The notes: generated from the sequence alone by a model not told the origin. Positions 24,295 through 36,153 are shown, numbered from the stretch's first letter. The stretch: 45,387 bases of DNA from Schoenoplectus triqueter (GCA_964058805.1 CAXKVV010001031.1:1-45387), one strand, 5' to 3'. Made by a program: numbers and translations.

Positions 24295-24465
24295 GGTGAC
24301 CGGTGACCATATCAAAGCTGATCCAATGAAATTTTTAGCTGCTAGATATGATGAAATATTAAATGAGGATGTAAAAATTATAAATGGTGACCGATGACCA
24401 TATCAAAGCTGATCCAATAAAAATTTTAGCTGCTATATATGATGAAATATTAAATGAGGACGTAG
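24295..24465. repeat. Tandem duplication with 91-bp period
   Basis: Copies 24295-24373 and 24386-24465 both begin GGTGACCGRTGACCATATCA and continue through AAGCTGATCCAAT and GATGAAATATTAAATGAGGA. They are about 90 percent identical. Located about 330-500 bp upstream of the DAHP synthase TATA box. Confidence 0.85.
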
Positions 24466-25062
24466 ACACCTATCAAGTTCATTATAATCTAAATAATTAA
24501 TTAGAATTAAATCTGTTTTTTTTTCAGGCGATTAGTGTACAATAATGACCTAGGTTGTTTTACAATTCAATACGAAAAAATAAAATAAAACAGAGTAAGG
24601 AGAGAATAACACAAAATTAAATGGTGTCCAGCTATAAAGAACTTACATCTTCGAAATCTACAACTACCAACTGTTAAGTTGTGCTAAGTCACTAAATAAA
24701 GGATCCATATAACTGTGAACTTTCGATCCCTTACATTAAGTAAATGAATAACAATCAGCCAAAAGAAATAATAAACTCGAGAAAATAAATCTCATAAGGA
24801 AAATTCTCAATAATCACTTTGATCTAATTTATAAAAGGTTTGGTCTAATTTATAAAAGGTGCAGAGAAATAATCTTGTGATTAAAATAAATTTTATAAAG
24901 CTTTTTAAGGTTTTACAGTGAACAGTTAGGTTTTTGCTCTAATGAATATATGCAAATTCGTAGGTCGGAGAGAAGAAAGAGGCAACAAGTTGTCTTTTTA
25001 TGACTGAACTGCAAAACTAGAAAAATAATTATCATAACTCATTGTAACAGTTTAGAAATCTC
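24466..25062. other. Intergenic, nothing recognised
   Basis: AT-rich. Contains a short TTTATAAAAGGT direct duplication near 24830-24860. No gene. Confidence 0.35.
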
Positions 25063-25285
25063 TTACAACAATTATAACTTGTCAACTCTCTGATATCCTT
25101 TCACATTCATCCGATGCAATAATTATGGAATCAATTACAACGGTTAGAGTTTGATAACTCTCCAATAGTCTATCGCATTTCTCCATTAAGATTTGTTACA
25201 ACGATTAGAATCTGACAACTCTTTAATATCATGTCGCATTCTTTCATTATAACCGTTGTGAGATATATTACAACAGTTATGGTAT
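25063..25285. repeat. Imperfect 61-72-bp tandem repeats
   Basis: Units starting at 25063, 25135, 25196 and (partial) 25268 each begin TTACAACRRTTA and continue with RACAACTCTYTAATA-like and TCGCATTCTTTC-like segments. Considerably diverged. Arrangement read by eye. Confidence 0.6.
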
Positions 25286-25910
25286 AATTTCTTATTTTAT
25301 TGTTTCAATCTGAAAATTACTGTTATCCATATTATTTGAAAATTCTAATCAAATTTTCTTAAATTTTTTTTTTTGCAATCTCATCTATATTCTAATCAAA
25401 TGTTCTTCTTTTTTGACATCATATCTTAAATTTTTATTTTAAAAATAACAAATTCAATTATAATTATTTTACAATTTTATCAAATAAAATTGAAATTATT
25501 TACAATAACAAAATCATCTATTTCTCTTTCTTTTTTCAAATGTCCAAATTAGTTTTTTTATTGAATGGTATCAAACTCCTTTATATTTTCGATAAATATC
25601 TACTTCTTTTTGTATTTGAATAAAAATATGCACTATTTTTCAATCCTACAATTTCATATAAAAACAGAGCTTACTTACAATTTGGAAAGAAATATTGTTT
25701 ATTTCGTCTTATGCTAATCTATCAATAAAATGAAAACCGATGCTTAATTTAATAAAAATAGTAGACACTATTAGATAACTTGTTTTTAACTATTGTAGAG
25801 GCAATTAGGCATAACAGTAATTTACCAAAGTTGCAAATTATCTTTTGACATAATATGTTATCATCTAACCGTCCATTAAGATTTTTTTTCCGAGTACTAT
25901 AGCTAAACAG
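25286..25910. other. Intergenic, nothing recognised
   Basis: AT-rich, no coding sequence or clear repeat. Confidence 0.35.
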
Positions 25911-26817
25911 GGGTTCGTTTGGCACCCTTTGAAATAGCAAAAAGTAGAAATAACATTGTTATTCCAACAAAAAAATTTGACAAACGAAATTTAAACTAAA
26001 GAGAAGATTGCTAAATTGGTATACTAAATTATAGGTGGTACACCGGTTTAGCTATTGTAGAATAATAACTATTATTTGATTATATTGTTTTATGTTATTA
26101 TATTATGATTATGATTTATTATTATTATTATATTATTATATTATGATTATTTTTATTTATTATTATATTATCATCACTATTAATATTATGATTATGATTA
26201 TGATTATGATTATTTATTATTATTATATTATCATTATTGTTAGTATTATTATTATATCATTATTATGATTATTTTATTATTTTATGATTATTATGATTAT
26301 TTATTATTATATTATCATTATTGTTAGTATTATTATATTATTAAGATTTTAAATATGATTATGATTTTATTAATATATTATTGTATTATGATTTTGATTT
26401 TGATTATATTATTATGATTATGATTCTATTATAATTATTTTTATATTATTATATTATAATTTTAATTATATTATTATGATGATTATAATTTTTTTATTGT
26501 TATTATATAATAATCACTGTTATTATTATATTATCATCGCTACTATTATTATTTTATTTTTATTATGATTATGATTATATTATTATAATATTATGATCAT
26601 TATTATATTATTATTATTTTATTATATTATTATTATTATTATCAATAATGTATATTATAATTATTAATATTTTAACTATTCTAATTAATAACTATCAAAT
26701 GATATTTTAGCTCTTTCGAATAGTAAAAAATATCACTTTTTCATAATGACACTATTCTACTACACTTCCAAAACTACCACTCTTTCAAAATTATTTTTTT
26801 ATTTGTCAGACGACCCA
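25911..26817. mobile_element. ATT-rich MITE-like element, copy 2
   Basis: Starts GGGTTCGTTTGGCA and ends TGTCAGACGACCCA, which match as an inverted terminus at 11 of 14 bases. Interior: TATACTAAATTATAGGTGGT, about 550 bp of degenerate ATT/TATTATG repeats, then AATAGTAAAAAATATCAC. The ordered blocks match 13161-13918, in the same orientation. The GGGTTCGTTTGG-type end is reminiscent of Tourist/Harbinger-like MITEs, but no 3-bp target duplication was confirmed. Confidence 0.62.
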
Positions 26818-26889
26818 AGTAATTATGTGTTTAACTGTGTTAAGAAAGCAGATGAGTAAGCACTAAGCAACAATTACTTCCTAGTTCCT

Positions 26890-27110
26890 AGATAGAATGC
26901 CAATTGCCACGGCTTCAAATCAAGCCGGTCAGGACATACTGGTTCAGAGCCGAGCCGAACACGGAAGGACGGGGTTGGCGAGAGCACGTGGGAGGCATGT
27001 GACGTGGAGTGTTAGAATTCCCAAATTGCTAAATTGCGCTCCGTTGCCAAGTTCGCGGTGCATCGTGTTTCGCTGAAACAATGACACATAGGCTATATAT
27101 ATCATGAATT
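26890..27110 (+). promoter_or_regulatory. GC-richer promoter-like island without an attached gene
   Basis: In about 200 bp there are a G-box (AGCACGTGGGA), TGACGTGG and, about 90 bp further on, a CTATATATATC TATA-like run. No ORF of recognisable family follows within 2 kb. It could be a relic promoter, part of a lost gene, or a regulatory island. Functional role unproven. Confidence 0.3.
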
Positions 27111-27161
27111 TTTAAGAGAGAAGTTTGGAGTCCATTAGTCGGAACCTAAACCCTAATGACA

Positions 27162-27332
27162 GTGGATGTTACTCTAAAACGAAAGAATGACGACATTTTA
27201 GGAACAAAATATCGTTCTACTCTCGCACAATTGAGCAAACATTTATGGTGGATGTGACTCTGAAACGAAAAGCGTGACGACATTTTAGGAACAAAATATA
27301 GTTCTACTCTCTCACAATTGAGCAAATATTTA
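27162..27332. repeat. Tandem duplication with 86-bp period
   Basis: Copies 27162-27247 and 27248-27332 begin GTGGATGTKACTCTRAAACG and share GACGACATTTTAGGAACAAA and CACAATTGAGCAAA. Very recent-looking, a few differences only. Confidence 0.85.
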
Positions 27333-27339
27333 TGAAATT

Positions 27340-27775
27340 TAGGGATGTAAATGGAATCGTATTAAAAAATTATTTGTAAAAATATTATTTATATTTAAAT
27401 ATTAATTATCTAATTCGTATCGGACTTGTATTCATAAAAATGATGTAAATATGAATATAAATTTGATTTTAAACTCTATTACCATATCCGAAATAAAATA
27501 TATGTTATAAAATTTTATTTATAAAATAGTATGTTACAAAAAAATTTATTTGTATATAATTTTATCATTATAGATATTAATAAATATGTATATTGTAAAT
27601 ACTTATTACGTATTTTTATTATATATGTATAATTATTAGTAATATATATTAATTTTTATTTTATATCTATCACAAAATCTATATCTGTCGGAAACTTATA
27701 TTCATTTAAGACTGATTTGATTTTGAATTTTGATATATATTTAATATCCATAGCTGTATTCGTATCCGTCAAATA
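27340..27775. mobile_element. Possible hAT-type MITE
   Basis: Begins TAGGGATGTAAATGGAATCG, a familiar start for plant hAT MITEs, and contains the family's ATTCGTATCGG / CGTATCCG subterminal motifs at both ends (near 27420 and 27765). A clean right terminus and target duplication were not found, so the boundaries are approximate. Confidence 0.4.
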
Positions 27776-28662
27776 AGAAGAGTATGGTTTCATCACTAAT
27801 GAAATCCTTCAAAATTATTTGTTGACGGAGATTTGATTTTTCTTTTCCGGTTAGATATGTTGTTCCTGTTTTTTATTTTTTATTTTACATATTATCGTTA
27901 TTCGTTAACAAGTTATGTCTTCCATACAAAATTTGGTTCCACTCAAAAGTGAAATGAAAAAATAATAATAAGGAGGCCGTTCATATTTTTCCTTTATTGT
28001 CCTATTTTGGCTCTCGGGTTGAGAAACAAACAAATCAAGAAACCAGATGTACTTTTGTGACATAGAATTATTTAGCATACGTCTGATTGTTCTGAAGTGC
28101 ATTATTTAAATAAATTATTTTTCTTATGTTTTAAGGTAGTTGATGATTATAGAATGATTTCTTTATAAAAAAAACAAAGAGTCGAGCCCACAAAATTTGA
28201 TTGATGTAAAACAACACCAGCAGTGTTTTCTAATCTTGAGGGAAAGGTGGAGCAGATGATTATAGAACGATAGTAGGAAATATATTGACATATAAAAAAG
28301 TAGTATACCAAAATGTTTTTTTTTTCTTACGAATTGGTTATTAGTTTAAAATAGATAGTCCAATAATTTCATATCAAATAAGTATTTTTCTTTTTAAAAT
28401 ATCCCTCTTTTTTTTTCTGTTTTATTCGTTATGAGTTCAAGGGAAAGGAAAATCGAATAATGTAATATGTTTTGTTCAAATGAACATTTTGAAAACTTGA
28501 ATTGCATTCAAAATGACATTTACGAATTCCTTTTTCTTCAACCTGATTTTGATTCTTTTATTTTATTCATTTCAAAATATTTCAATTGATACACACACAA
28601 AAAAAAATCAACAGTTTTTTGTTCTATCTCACATGACATTGAAAATGATCATCTGTATGAAT
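27776..28662. other. Intergenic, nothing recognised
   Basis: AT-rich unique-looking DNA, no gene. Confidence 0.35.
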
Positions 28663-29990
28663 TAGGGTTGGAACCGAGCCAAATTCGAGTGAGTTGACAT
28701 CAATTCGAGCTCAGCTCACTCGTAATACAAGCTGGATTGAGTGAGTTTCAAAAGGTACATCCGAGTTGAACCTCTAGCTCGAACTTAGCTTGCACCAGCT
28801 CGTAACTCAATATTTTAGCTCGTTTTCTCACATACCACCTCATTTTCGTTTGAACAACCAGCAAATACTTTTTTTTTGAACTGAATAACAATAAAATAAT
28901 TAAGCAAATGCAACAAGTAAATGCAGAAAATTACAAATAAATCTCATTGACAAAATAACCTACAAGATAACAAACACATAACACAACCAATAATTAAAGA
29001 GGGAAAAATAACACAACATACAAGCATAAATTCACAATAAAATACATAACATAACAATAACATACTACACTAGCATAACAATTAACACACACACAATAAA
29101 TACAAGTTTTCCCTAAGCAGAACAACACGTGTCACATGTGTATCAATTCAAATGCATGATAAATCTTCTTATGCTTACAATAAATACATAACACACAATA
29201 AATAAATACATAAATATATGTTAATACATTAACATAGCAAATAAAAAATATAAATCCACAATACAAACACACAACACTAGCAAATTGGCACAAATACATA
29301 ATACATATTACATAACACAAGTATATCAATTCAAATTAGAAAATGTAAAATTTAAAAACCTTAAATTCATAATACACCATCACTGCACCGGAACAACACA
29401 ATAACAACACCAGAACAACACTAGATCAGCACTAGAACAATACCCAAAAAATTCAGAACTGATTAGTTACTATTAAAATTTGATAGAATAATGCCCAGTT
29501 TCTCAAAGCAGTAGTACAATACCCAAATTTGATATAAGAGTATCCAAATTTGATAGAATTGATAAAATGCATTTATAAAATTTCTAGAAAAGACCCAAAA
29601 TAACATTAAAATTTAACCAATAAAATAAAGATAATTTACCTTTAATGCCCAAAAAGATAACAGAAGATCAATTGACATCTAATTTACTCGTTGGAATTTG
29701 AATATCCAAGTCTTTCTCCTCTTTTACAAATTGCAGAAAAAAATAGCAATTAATATTGACATTTAAATTTTAGACTATAAATAATAAAAGAAATGTGTAA
29801 GTTCTTTCATCTCTAGTGTTTGTATTGTGGCTTTTGAAGCCGCCTTTATCCGATCACCTCCACAAATAAGAATCTTCACTATATATTTCTTAAGTGAGTT
29901 ACGATAATCATCCAATACCTGAGCTCCAGCACTAAAAGCCGATTCAGAAGCTACATTCATTATTGAGATGCAAAGCACATCACATGTCAA
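28663..29990 (-). mobile_element. Decayed hAT element, 3' part
   Basis: Starts TAGGGTTGGAACCGAGCC and has a subterminal region rich in AGCTCGAACT/GAGCTCAGCTC words (28680-28820), a common hAT terminal pattern. It encloses the transposase remnant at 29775-29990 whose C-terminus points to this end. The other end was not found; 8-bp flanks could not be matched. Confidence 0.5.
29775..29990 (-). pseudogene. hAT transposase C-terminal dimerisation domain fragment
   Basis: An open stretch of 71 codons contains VASESAFSAGAQVLDDYR followed by NSLKKYIVKILICGGDRI, the hallmark of the hAT dimerisation domain (usually ASESxFSxxGxxxxxxRxxLxxxxVxxLxxxxxW). The region before it reads LTCDVLCISI, also as expected. 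BED zinc finger and RNase H-like catalytic core are absent, so it cannot be active. Confidence 0.8.
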
Positions 29991-29999
29991 CTTACTTAA

Positions 30000-31627
30000 A
30001 ATAAAAAAACTTGCTACAATTTTTCTATTTTGATATTTTATTTAATTATTTTATTTTTTTAGATTTTTAAGTGTATGTAATATACGGTATTAAATATTAA
30101 AAAAAGACTTAAAAATGGCCAGATATGAGTTGGAAAGAATCAGATTTGATAAGAATATAGTTAGAACGGTCTTTTTTTAAAAGAAATATGAACATGACTC
30201 TTAAAAAATCTAATCTTTATCATTAAAAAGAACTGAATTAGACTTCTAAAGAACGGACAACGGCCAGATTATTTAAAGGTCAAACCGAACCGGATTCAAA
30301 GACTAAGCCCTCTTAAACTACCAAGCAATTTTCCGTCATTTGGTCCAATATTAGAAATTTGGTACGGTCCCACTTGAAGCCACGTGTCTCCTGAATTCCT
30401 TTTCCTCCTCGCCGCCAACTAAATTTACCCAAATTATTATTTGATTATCTTAAAATTTATCGTAAAAGACGATTGAATTATAAAATCAATCCTGAAACAG
30501 TGAAGTCGACACGAAAAAAATTATTTGTTCCTTTCTACGGCACTTTAGGCATGGTTGCTTACAATCAAACCTAACAATTAAGTGGCGGGCCTGCCATTAT
30601 TTGGGGGAATTCCAGAAATGTGCTGAGTAATATATTTTGTTTCATTTTGGTAAATTTAGTGCTGATATATCATTGAAAATTTAATCATTAATTTGTCATC
30701 ATATCCGGTATCGTTATGGGTAGTTGAGAATTCACGTCCTCTGCCACGTGACTGCGTGCAACATGATTTTAGACTTATTTGATTTGCTTCACTAATTTTA
30801 ACGGGACCCCATGAATCTAGGTACAATGTAGCGTGTGTCTACGTCAAAAATGAGCTTTCAGTCGTTGAAGAATTTATATCTTAAGTGTAATGATTTCTAT
30901 TCAGAAAAATTCTGGTTTCTAAATACTACTCAACAAAATATTATTCATAAAATTAATAATTCATAATGTTTACAAATAAATTATAATCAGTTGTCAAGAT
31001 AAGAATAAACATAAAACCTATTATTTGACAGCACTAATTAATAAGTTTAATAAGAGTGCATTCGCATTTCTCCAACACCAAGTCACCAATTGTCTTCATA
31101 ATAAATCTCAACGTAATTAAAATTTAAGTCACTAAGGTAATGTTCTTAATAAATATGAAAATTTTCTTGAATTCATAAATTCTGACTGTGAATAAATCTG
31201 GCAGTCCTACCGACTGCCATGCGTGTGGTCTTGTTCTCTAATTACATTTTTTTTCTTTTTGTTTGACTGTCCGCTTGCTTCCATTTTTAGTCTGCATGTC
31301 ACATTCTAATATTCAACCACCCCCTTCATCGGCCAGGAAAGAACGATTCACTTTCCAAGCTTTTGATTAGATTGATATTTAATATCTAATTCACACATTT
31401 TTGTTGTTATAGTTTGCATATATTGTATAGTCAAATAATTGGTCGAGAATGGACCAAGTCTATGATTGATTGTTGCTATCTTTGATAAGATATTTTACGA
31501 ATATTCTCAACTTGAATAGCCCAATCTTGGAACTTAGCAGTATAATTTTGCACGTAATTCGCAAACAAAACCAACAAAAGCACGCGCAAACAAAATAACT
31601 TCTAACGACAACACGCTTTGATTCTCT
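30000..31627. other. Intergenic, nothing recognised
   Basis: Contains a G-box (CCACGTGTCTCC near 30380) and ordinary AT-rich DNA. No ORF of known family. Confidence 0.35.
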
Positions 31628-31635
31628 GATCGCTC

Positions 31636-32248
31636 AAGTACTGCACAAAAAAGTTCGGAGTCGTGACTCAGTTTGGGCTCGAGCTAAACTGATTCGAGCT
31701 AATTTAGCTCAAACTAATATGGATCGAGCTAATATGGCTCGATAGTTAAATGAGCCGAGTTTGAGTTAAGTTGGCTCGAATAATAATAATTTATTTATTT
31801 ATTTAGTTAAATTCTAATCCACTAATCTATCTCTCATTATCTCTTATCATCCCACCATCTCAACAGTTTAACAACTTCTCATACTCGTTCGTGACTTAGC
31901 TTATATACCTGACTCGATAGTTTTTTATTGGTCCATCAATTCAAATTAGTACAGTAAAGATTTTATTGAAAATATAGTTTATTGATATTATCAATTTTGT
32001 ACTCGCTCGTGTACTATTTTTTATAGATATACTGAATTTACAGTTTGTAAATATATTAAATATAAATGTCAAACTGAATCAACGTACATGCATTGATCAT
32101 GACAGCTCATGAGCTAACTTAAATAGTAACGAGCCGAGTTTGAGCTAAACTTTTCAGCTCGAAGTGTTTCACGAACTTGACTCAAATTTTTATAAATTGA
32201 GCTTGAGCTAAACCCAGCTCGATCGAACTCGACTCGTTTGAGGCCCTA
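31636..32248. mobile_element. 613-bp non-autonomous hAT-type element with 8-bp target duplication
   Basis: Flanked by exact 8-bp direct repeats GATCGCTC at 31628-31635 and 32249-32256. The right end GAGGCCCTA reads TAGGGCCTCAAACGAGTCG in reverse; the left end AAGTACTGCACAAAAAAG looks like a mutated TAGGGYTGCACAAA terminus. Subterminal AGCTCGAGCTAA/GAGCCGAGTTTGAG words occur at both ends. An 8-bp duplication and TAGGG...CCCTA ends fit the hAT superfamily. No ORF. Confidence 0.7.
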
Positions 32249-32256
32249 GATCGCTC

Positions 32257-33400
32257 TAGTAACAGGTTAATCAATGACAGGATAGTACTTGCCACATTGA
32301 TCATACCACACCATTATCAAATATGTCGAAAAGCTTAATATATAAAAACATAAATAATTATGAAAACATAACCCATACTTATTTTTCCGTCAATGTCTCC
32401 TCTTTTCCAAAGTTATCGCCCTCTTCTATGTGAAAAATCTGAATACACAATAATTAAATGAATCAAATTTTAATATATCACAAGGAGCAAGACGAGTAAA
32501 CATTAAATAGAGTATAACTTTACAAGGCAGCATCCCATAGGTTGATGAGGAAATGATGAAAACAAAACTCTATTTTAAAGGAATAAATATATATTTGGAT
32601 TGTTCTACTTCTAGTAATATGCTGGTGACATATTTTATTTAAAAAAAATGGCTATGTAAAGAATGAAAATTTAATATATTTTAATGAAAGAACTAGAAAT
32701 TCTCATCACCAAAATTATACTCTCGGATTTTGCTGCCAAACTGTGCAACGTGTGAAGTTCCATCAAGTTTCCTGCTTGAAGTATTGATCTTTCTCTTATT
32801 GTTTCTAACAAATTTAGTACTTTTGTCATTTATCATTTTATTCAGGTACTGCGGATGGAAACGCAGATATTTTTATTGTAATTAAAATAAAAAATATATA
32901 AGGAAGTGATATATGTGATGCATCCACAGTTATGCAGCTATAGTCTCGATAGAGTTTCAAATTCAGTTCCAACCTCTCTGATTCGAGTTTAAAACTTAGT
33001 TTTAGATATATTTTTATTATTTGTTTGACTATTATTTTTATTATTTTATCTATTATGTTTAAATATTTATTTTTATCTAATTTATTTTAAAATGTTTATT
33101 TAATTATGTGTAGGTAATTACATTTATTAAGGGATAAAAACAATAAATATTTAGAATGTTAGAGCTAAAGATAGAAGATAAGTAAAACATTATAGAAGAT
33201 ATAATATTATAAAAATTAAAATATAACGTCAAGTAATATTTAAAATACTAACAACAATAAAAAAATAAAATTGTCTCATAATTCTAATAATAAAAGTAGT
33301 ACATTAAACACAAAAAATACTGCTTCATTGTCCTCATCTAGTGCACACGGGTATTTCATTTCTCGACTAATAAAAGGGATGAATATTTATCATTCTTTAA
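32257..33400. other. Intergenic, nothing recognised
   Basis: AT-rich, no coding sequence or strong repeat found. Confidence 0.35.
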
Positions 33401-33990
33401 TTATTTCTTAAACATCCATCTCATCCTCAATTTCATCCATATTTAAATCTACTGCATCTTGGATGTGATAATTCTCGATATCAGTATATCACTTTTCTTC
33501 TTCATCATTCTCATTTCGTATTGGGAGATGAGTTGGTGGGTGCTTCCGGGCTCATAAGTGAGTTCTTTTCTCAATCAAGGCTGGATTGCTACTTTCAAAA
33601 ATACTTATCACACACATATCATAACGATAAGAACTGAAGATTGATTGAGATTCAACCACTAACTCCATGGTTTTAAACTCGAGCATTTGGTATGGGGCTG
33701 TTGTTTTTATCATTCCTAGATTTTCTTAGAAATTACCCCAGATAAGCTATAAAAAATCACTCAAACCTGGTTGGACAGTGTTGATTCATGCATTGATGAT
33801 TAGATTAAAATAGCTAAGGAGCAACTCCAAACCGACATGAATTTGCCTCATCAAGTCATACAAATTGATTGTGTCCTCGATAAAAAATGTGCACGTGATA
33901 CAAATATTGTAACATACGTCGGTTGAAGTATTTAAAATTTGACCTCCGTGGTATACATTGATCACCAATATAGTCGATTGTCTGCAAAAA
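33401..33990 (-). pseudogene. Possible second MULE N-terminal remnant
   Basis: On the minus strand VINVYHGGQILNTSTDVCYN followed by DTINLYDLMRQIHVGLEL resembles the PB1-like N-terminal segment of plant MuDR-type transposases (hydrophobic strand, YxGG, CY, then a helix). Further down (33520-33400) an acidic stretch NENDEEE...NMDEIEDEMD is like the usual linker, but it is interrupted by stop codons. No MuDR zinc fold or catalytic core follows. Identification is tentative. Confidence 0.35.
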
Positions 33991-34310
33991 ATAGAGTATA
34001 AACCTACTGTTAATATATTTTAATTTACAACAAAAAATAATAGCGCAAATAGAAAAAAACTTACAATATAGATGAGAATATAGTGCTAAACACGGATCTG
34101 AATTGAATATGTTGAAATGTACATTTTAAGTTGAAGCTCTTATAAAGCTAAAAATGACGATCGTAAAGAAATAATTTGAGGAGACAGAAGAAAAAAAAAT
34201 GATAGATTTTGGGTTATATAAACAAAAAAAAATAACAATAACAAAAATATCTGAGATTAAATTTCAAACTCGATCCAGATTACAAGTGCAAAAAACGAGG
34301 TGCATCGTAC

Positions 34311-34315
<5 letters not shown>

Positions 34316-34351
<36 letters not shown>
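34316..34351. repeat. (TA)18 microsatellite
   Basis: Perfect alternating TA run of 36 bases. Confidence 0.95.
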
Positions 34352-34353
<2 letters not shown>

Positions 34354-34831
34354 CGTAGTTACTATAAAAAAAATCTGTGAAAAAACGTTCATTCCGCAGT
34401 TGGCATTTATTATTATTATTTTCAACTCAAAAAAAGTGATAGGATGTTCTGCTTATTTAACCCTAAAAATAAAGCACGTTCCCAAACCTGAATCATTCAA
34501 CTCTTCATGTCCGATTTCAGTTCTAATCTCCTGTGAAATCTCATGTAGCTCGGTGTGATCTTCTCATCTTCCGAGTCAAAAATAGTGCTAGTGGTCCATA
34601 TATACTCACTTGTCACTTGCGACTTGTGAGCGGTGAAATCTAGTTTAGGCGCTGTTGTATTATCAATTCATTAAATGGATTACTCTCACTGATGTACTGA
34701 TTACTGATTACGATTATGGCCGTAGTCTAATAGACACGCCACATATTGGGATGCGGTATATGGACACAGAAGTTATATGCAAAGAATTATAGGGTTGTTG
34801 ATGTATTGGTCGATAAACATTGAAGTCTAAG
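34352..34831. other. Intergenic, nothing recognised
   Basis: Short ORFs only, without family resemblance. Confidence 0.35.
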
Positions 34832-35300
34832 TAGCGGTGTGCAAACGGTTGGTTGGTTCAAAACAAAATAATTATATGCTTCAGTTTGTCAAATTATGAA
34901 CTGAATCAAACTTCTAAAAATATCAACTGAATAAACCAAAAAAATTTCGGTTTATTCGATTAAACTGAAATTATATTATTTAAAGAGGAGTAAAAATATC
35001 AAAAGTTATAAAAATTGATAAAAAAATAAATAGTTTAAAAAATAAAAGAAAAACTAAATAAAACTTATCGAAAATAAATATATTTTGATTATTTTGATAT
35101 AATATTTATTTATATCAAGTAAAATAAAATTATTTGATAAATTTTGAACTATTCGGTTTATCCGATTTAGAAAAATAAAAAATAAATCAAAGAACAAAAC
35201 CGAATTAGCTAAAATTTTAAATTGAAAAACTAAACTAAATAGTCTAAAATTTAACATTTCCGTTCAAAATCAATTAAACCGATCCGCTTGCACATCCCTA
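34832..35300. mobile_element. 469-bp hAT-like MITE
   Basis: Ends TAGCGGTGTGCAAACGG and, in reverse, TAGGGATGTGCAAGCGG match at 14 of 17 bases. Internally GGTTGGTTGGTTC near the left and CGGTTTATTCG / TCGGTTTATCCG motifs mark a well-known class of plant hAT MITEs with GGTTCGGTTCGG-like subterminal sequence. No 8-bp duplication was evident. Confidence 0.6.
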
Positions 35301-35317
35301 TACATTTCACGTGCGGT

Positions 35318-35355
35318 ACTGCGGTCCAAGTCTTTTACTGCGGCCCAAGTCTTTA
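35318..35355. repeat. 19-bp tandem duplication
   Basis: ACTGCGGYCCAAGTCTTTT occurs twice head to tail with one or two differences. Confidence 0.8.
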
Positions 35356-35652
35356 TTCGCTTTGTTTGTTGAATTAAGTTGGGATGTTAATGAATTCAAA
35401 AAAAAAAGGAAGGAAGAAAGAGTTGAGCTGTGAAATGTACAAAAGGGGAAAAAAAATATTACACTTCTTTTTATTTTTCTTTTTTTATCCCCATCAGATA
35501 TATGGCGTTCGTGCACAGAGTGGGCTTATTTAGTTTACAATTACAGGGGAAGAAACAGGATCTATTGGCAATGTGTTATTTTGAAAATCAAGCAAATATT
35601 TTTTTTCCTGGCAATCCAATTTTTTCAAATTAATATATTTATTAAGTATTTA

Positions 35653-35753
35653 AGATATTTTATGATAATTATACTATAATTCTATTATTTTAGCCTTCAA
35701 AAAAGATAGCTTAGATTTATAGCAAATTATAGTACAATTATCGTAAAATATCT
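35653..35753. repeat. Inverted repeat, about 33-bp arms
   Basis: AGATATTTTATGATAATTAT on the left and AGATATTTTACGATAATTGT in reverse on the right, both followed by ACTATAATT. It could fold as a hairpin. Confidence 0.75.
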
Positions 35754-35865
35754 ATCGAAAACTGAACTAATGCAATAATGATGGATTCTTGAGTCTTATA
35801 AAAATTTTTTTAGCAAAAATAAATAGAAAAGGAAGAGTTTAATAATTGAAGTATCGTTCTACATT

Positions 35866-36145
35866 AATTTGAACAAGTAGACTGGTAAAAAAATTATCGA
35901 GTCAGATATATGAGTTGAGTGATGAGCAAGTAAGAGGCGTCGCTAAACCGCTGAGATGATGAGAGAGAATGAGAGATGGGTTATTAGGTTAGAATTCAGT
36001 AGAAAAAGAACATATAAATTATTGTTATTCAAGCTGAGTCAACCTCAACTCAAAATAAATTCATTTAACTACTAAGTCAAATTAGCTCGAGTCTGAACCG
36101 AACTTGAGTTGAGCCAGGAATCCGAACTTTTTTGTGCAAACCCTA
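35866..36145. mobile_element. Truncated inverted relative of the 31636-32248 hAT element
   Basis: In reverse it starts TAGGGTTTGCACAAAAAAG and follows the left 310 bp of the 31636 element block by block. Shared blocks include GCACAAAAAAGTTCGGA, AGTTAAATGA, ATCTATCTCTCATT-type, CTGACTCGATAR and TTCAAATTA. The rest of the element is missing or unrecognisable. Confidence 0.7.
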
Positions 36146-36153
36146 CATATAAA

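Noticed and set aside
25063..25285. CRISPR-like array
   Set aside because: Units are diverged head-to-tail tandem repeats without constant repeats and unique spacers, in a plant nuclear context.
31636..36145. A single 4.5-kb element with about 310-bp terminal inverted repeats
   Set aside because: The left copy has its own complete right terminus and an exact 8-bp target duplication at 32249-32256, so it is a separate 613-bp insertion; no duplication joins 31628 with 36145.
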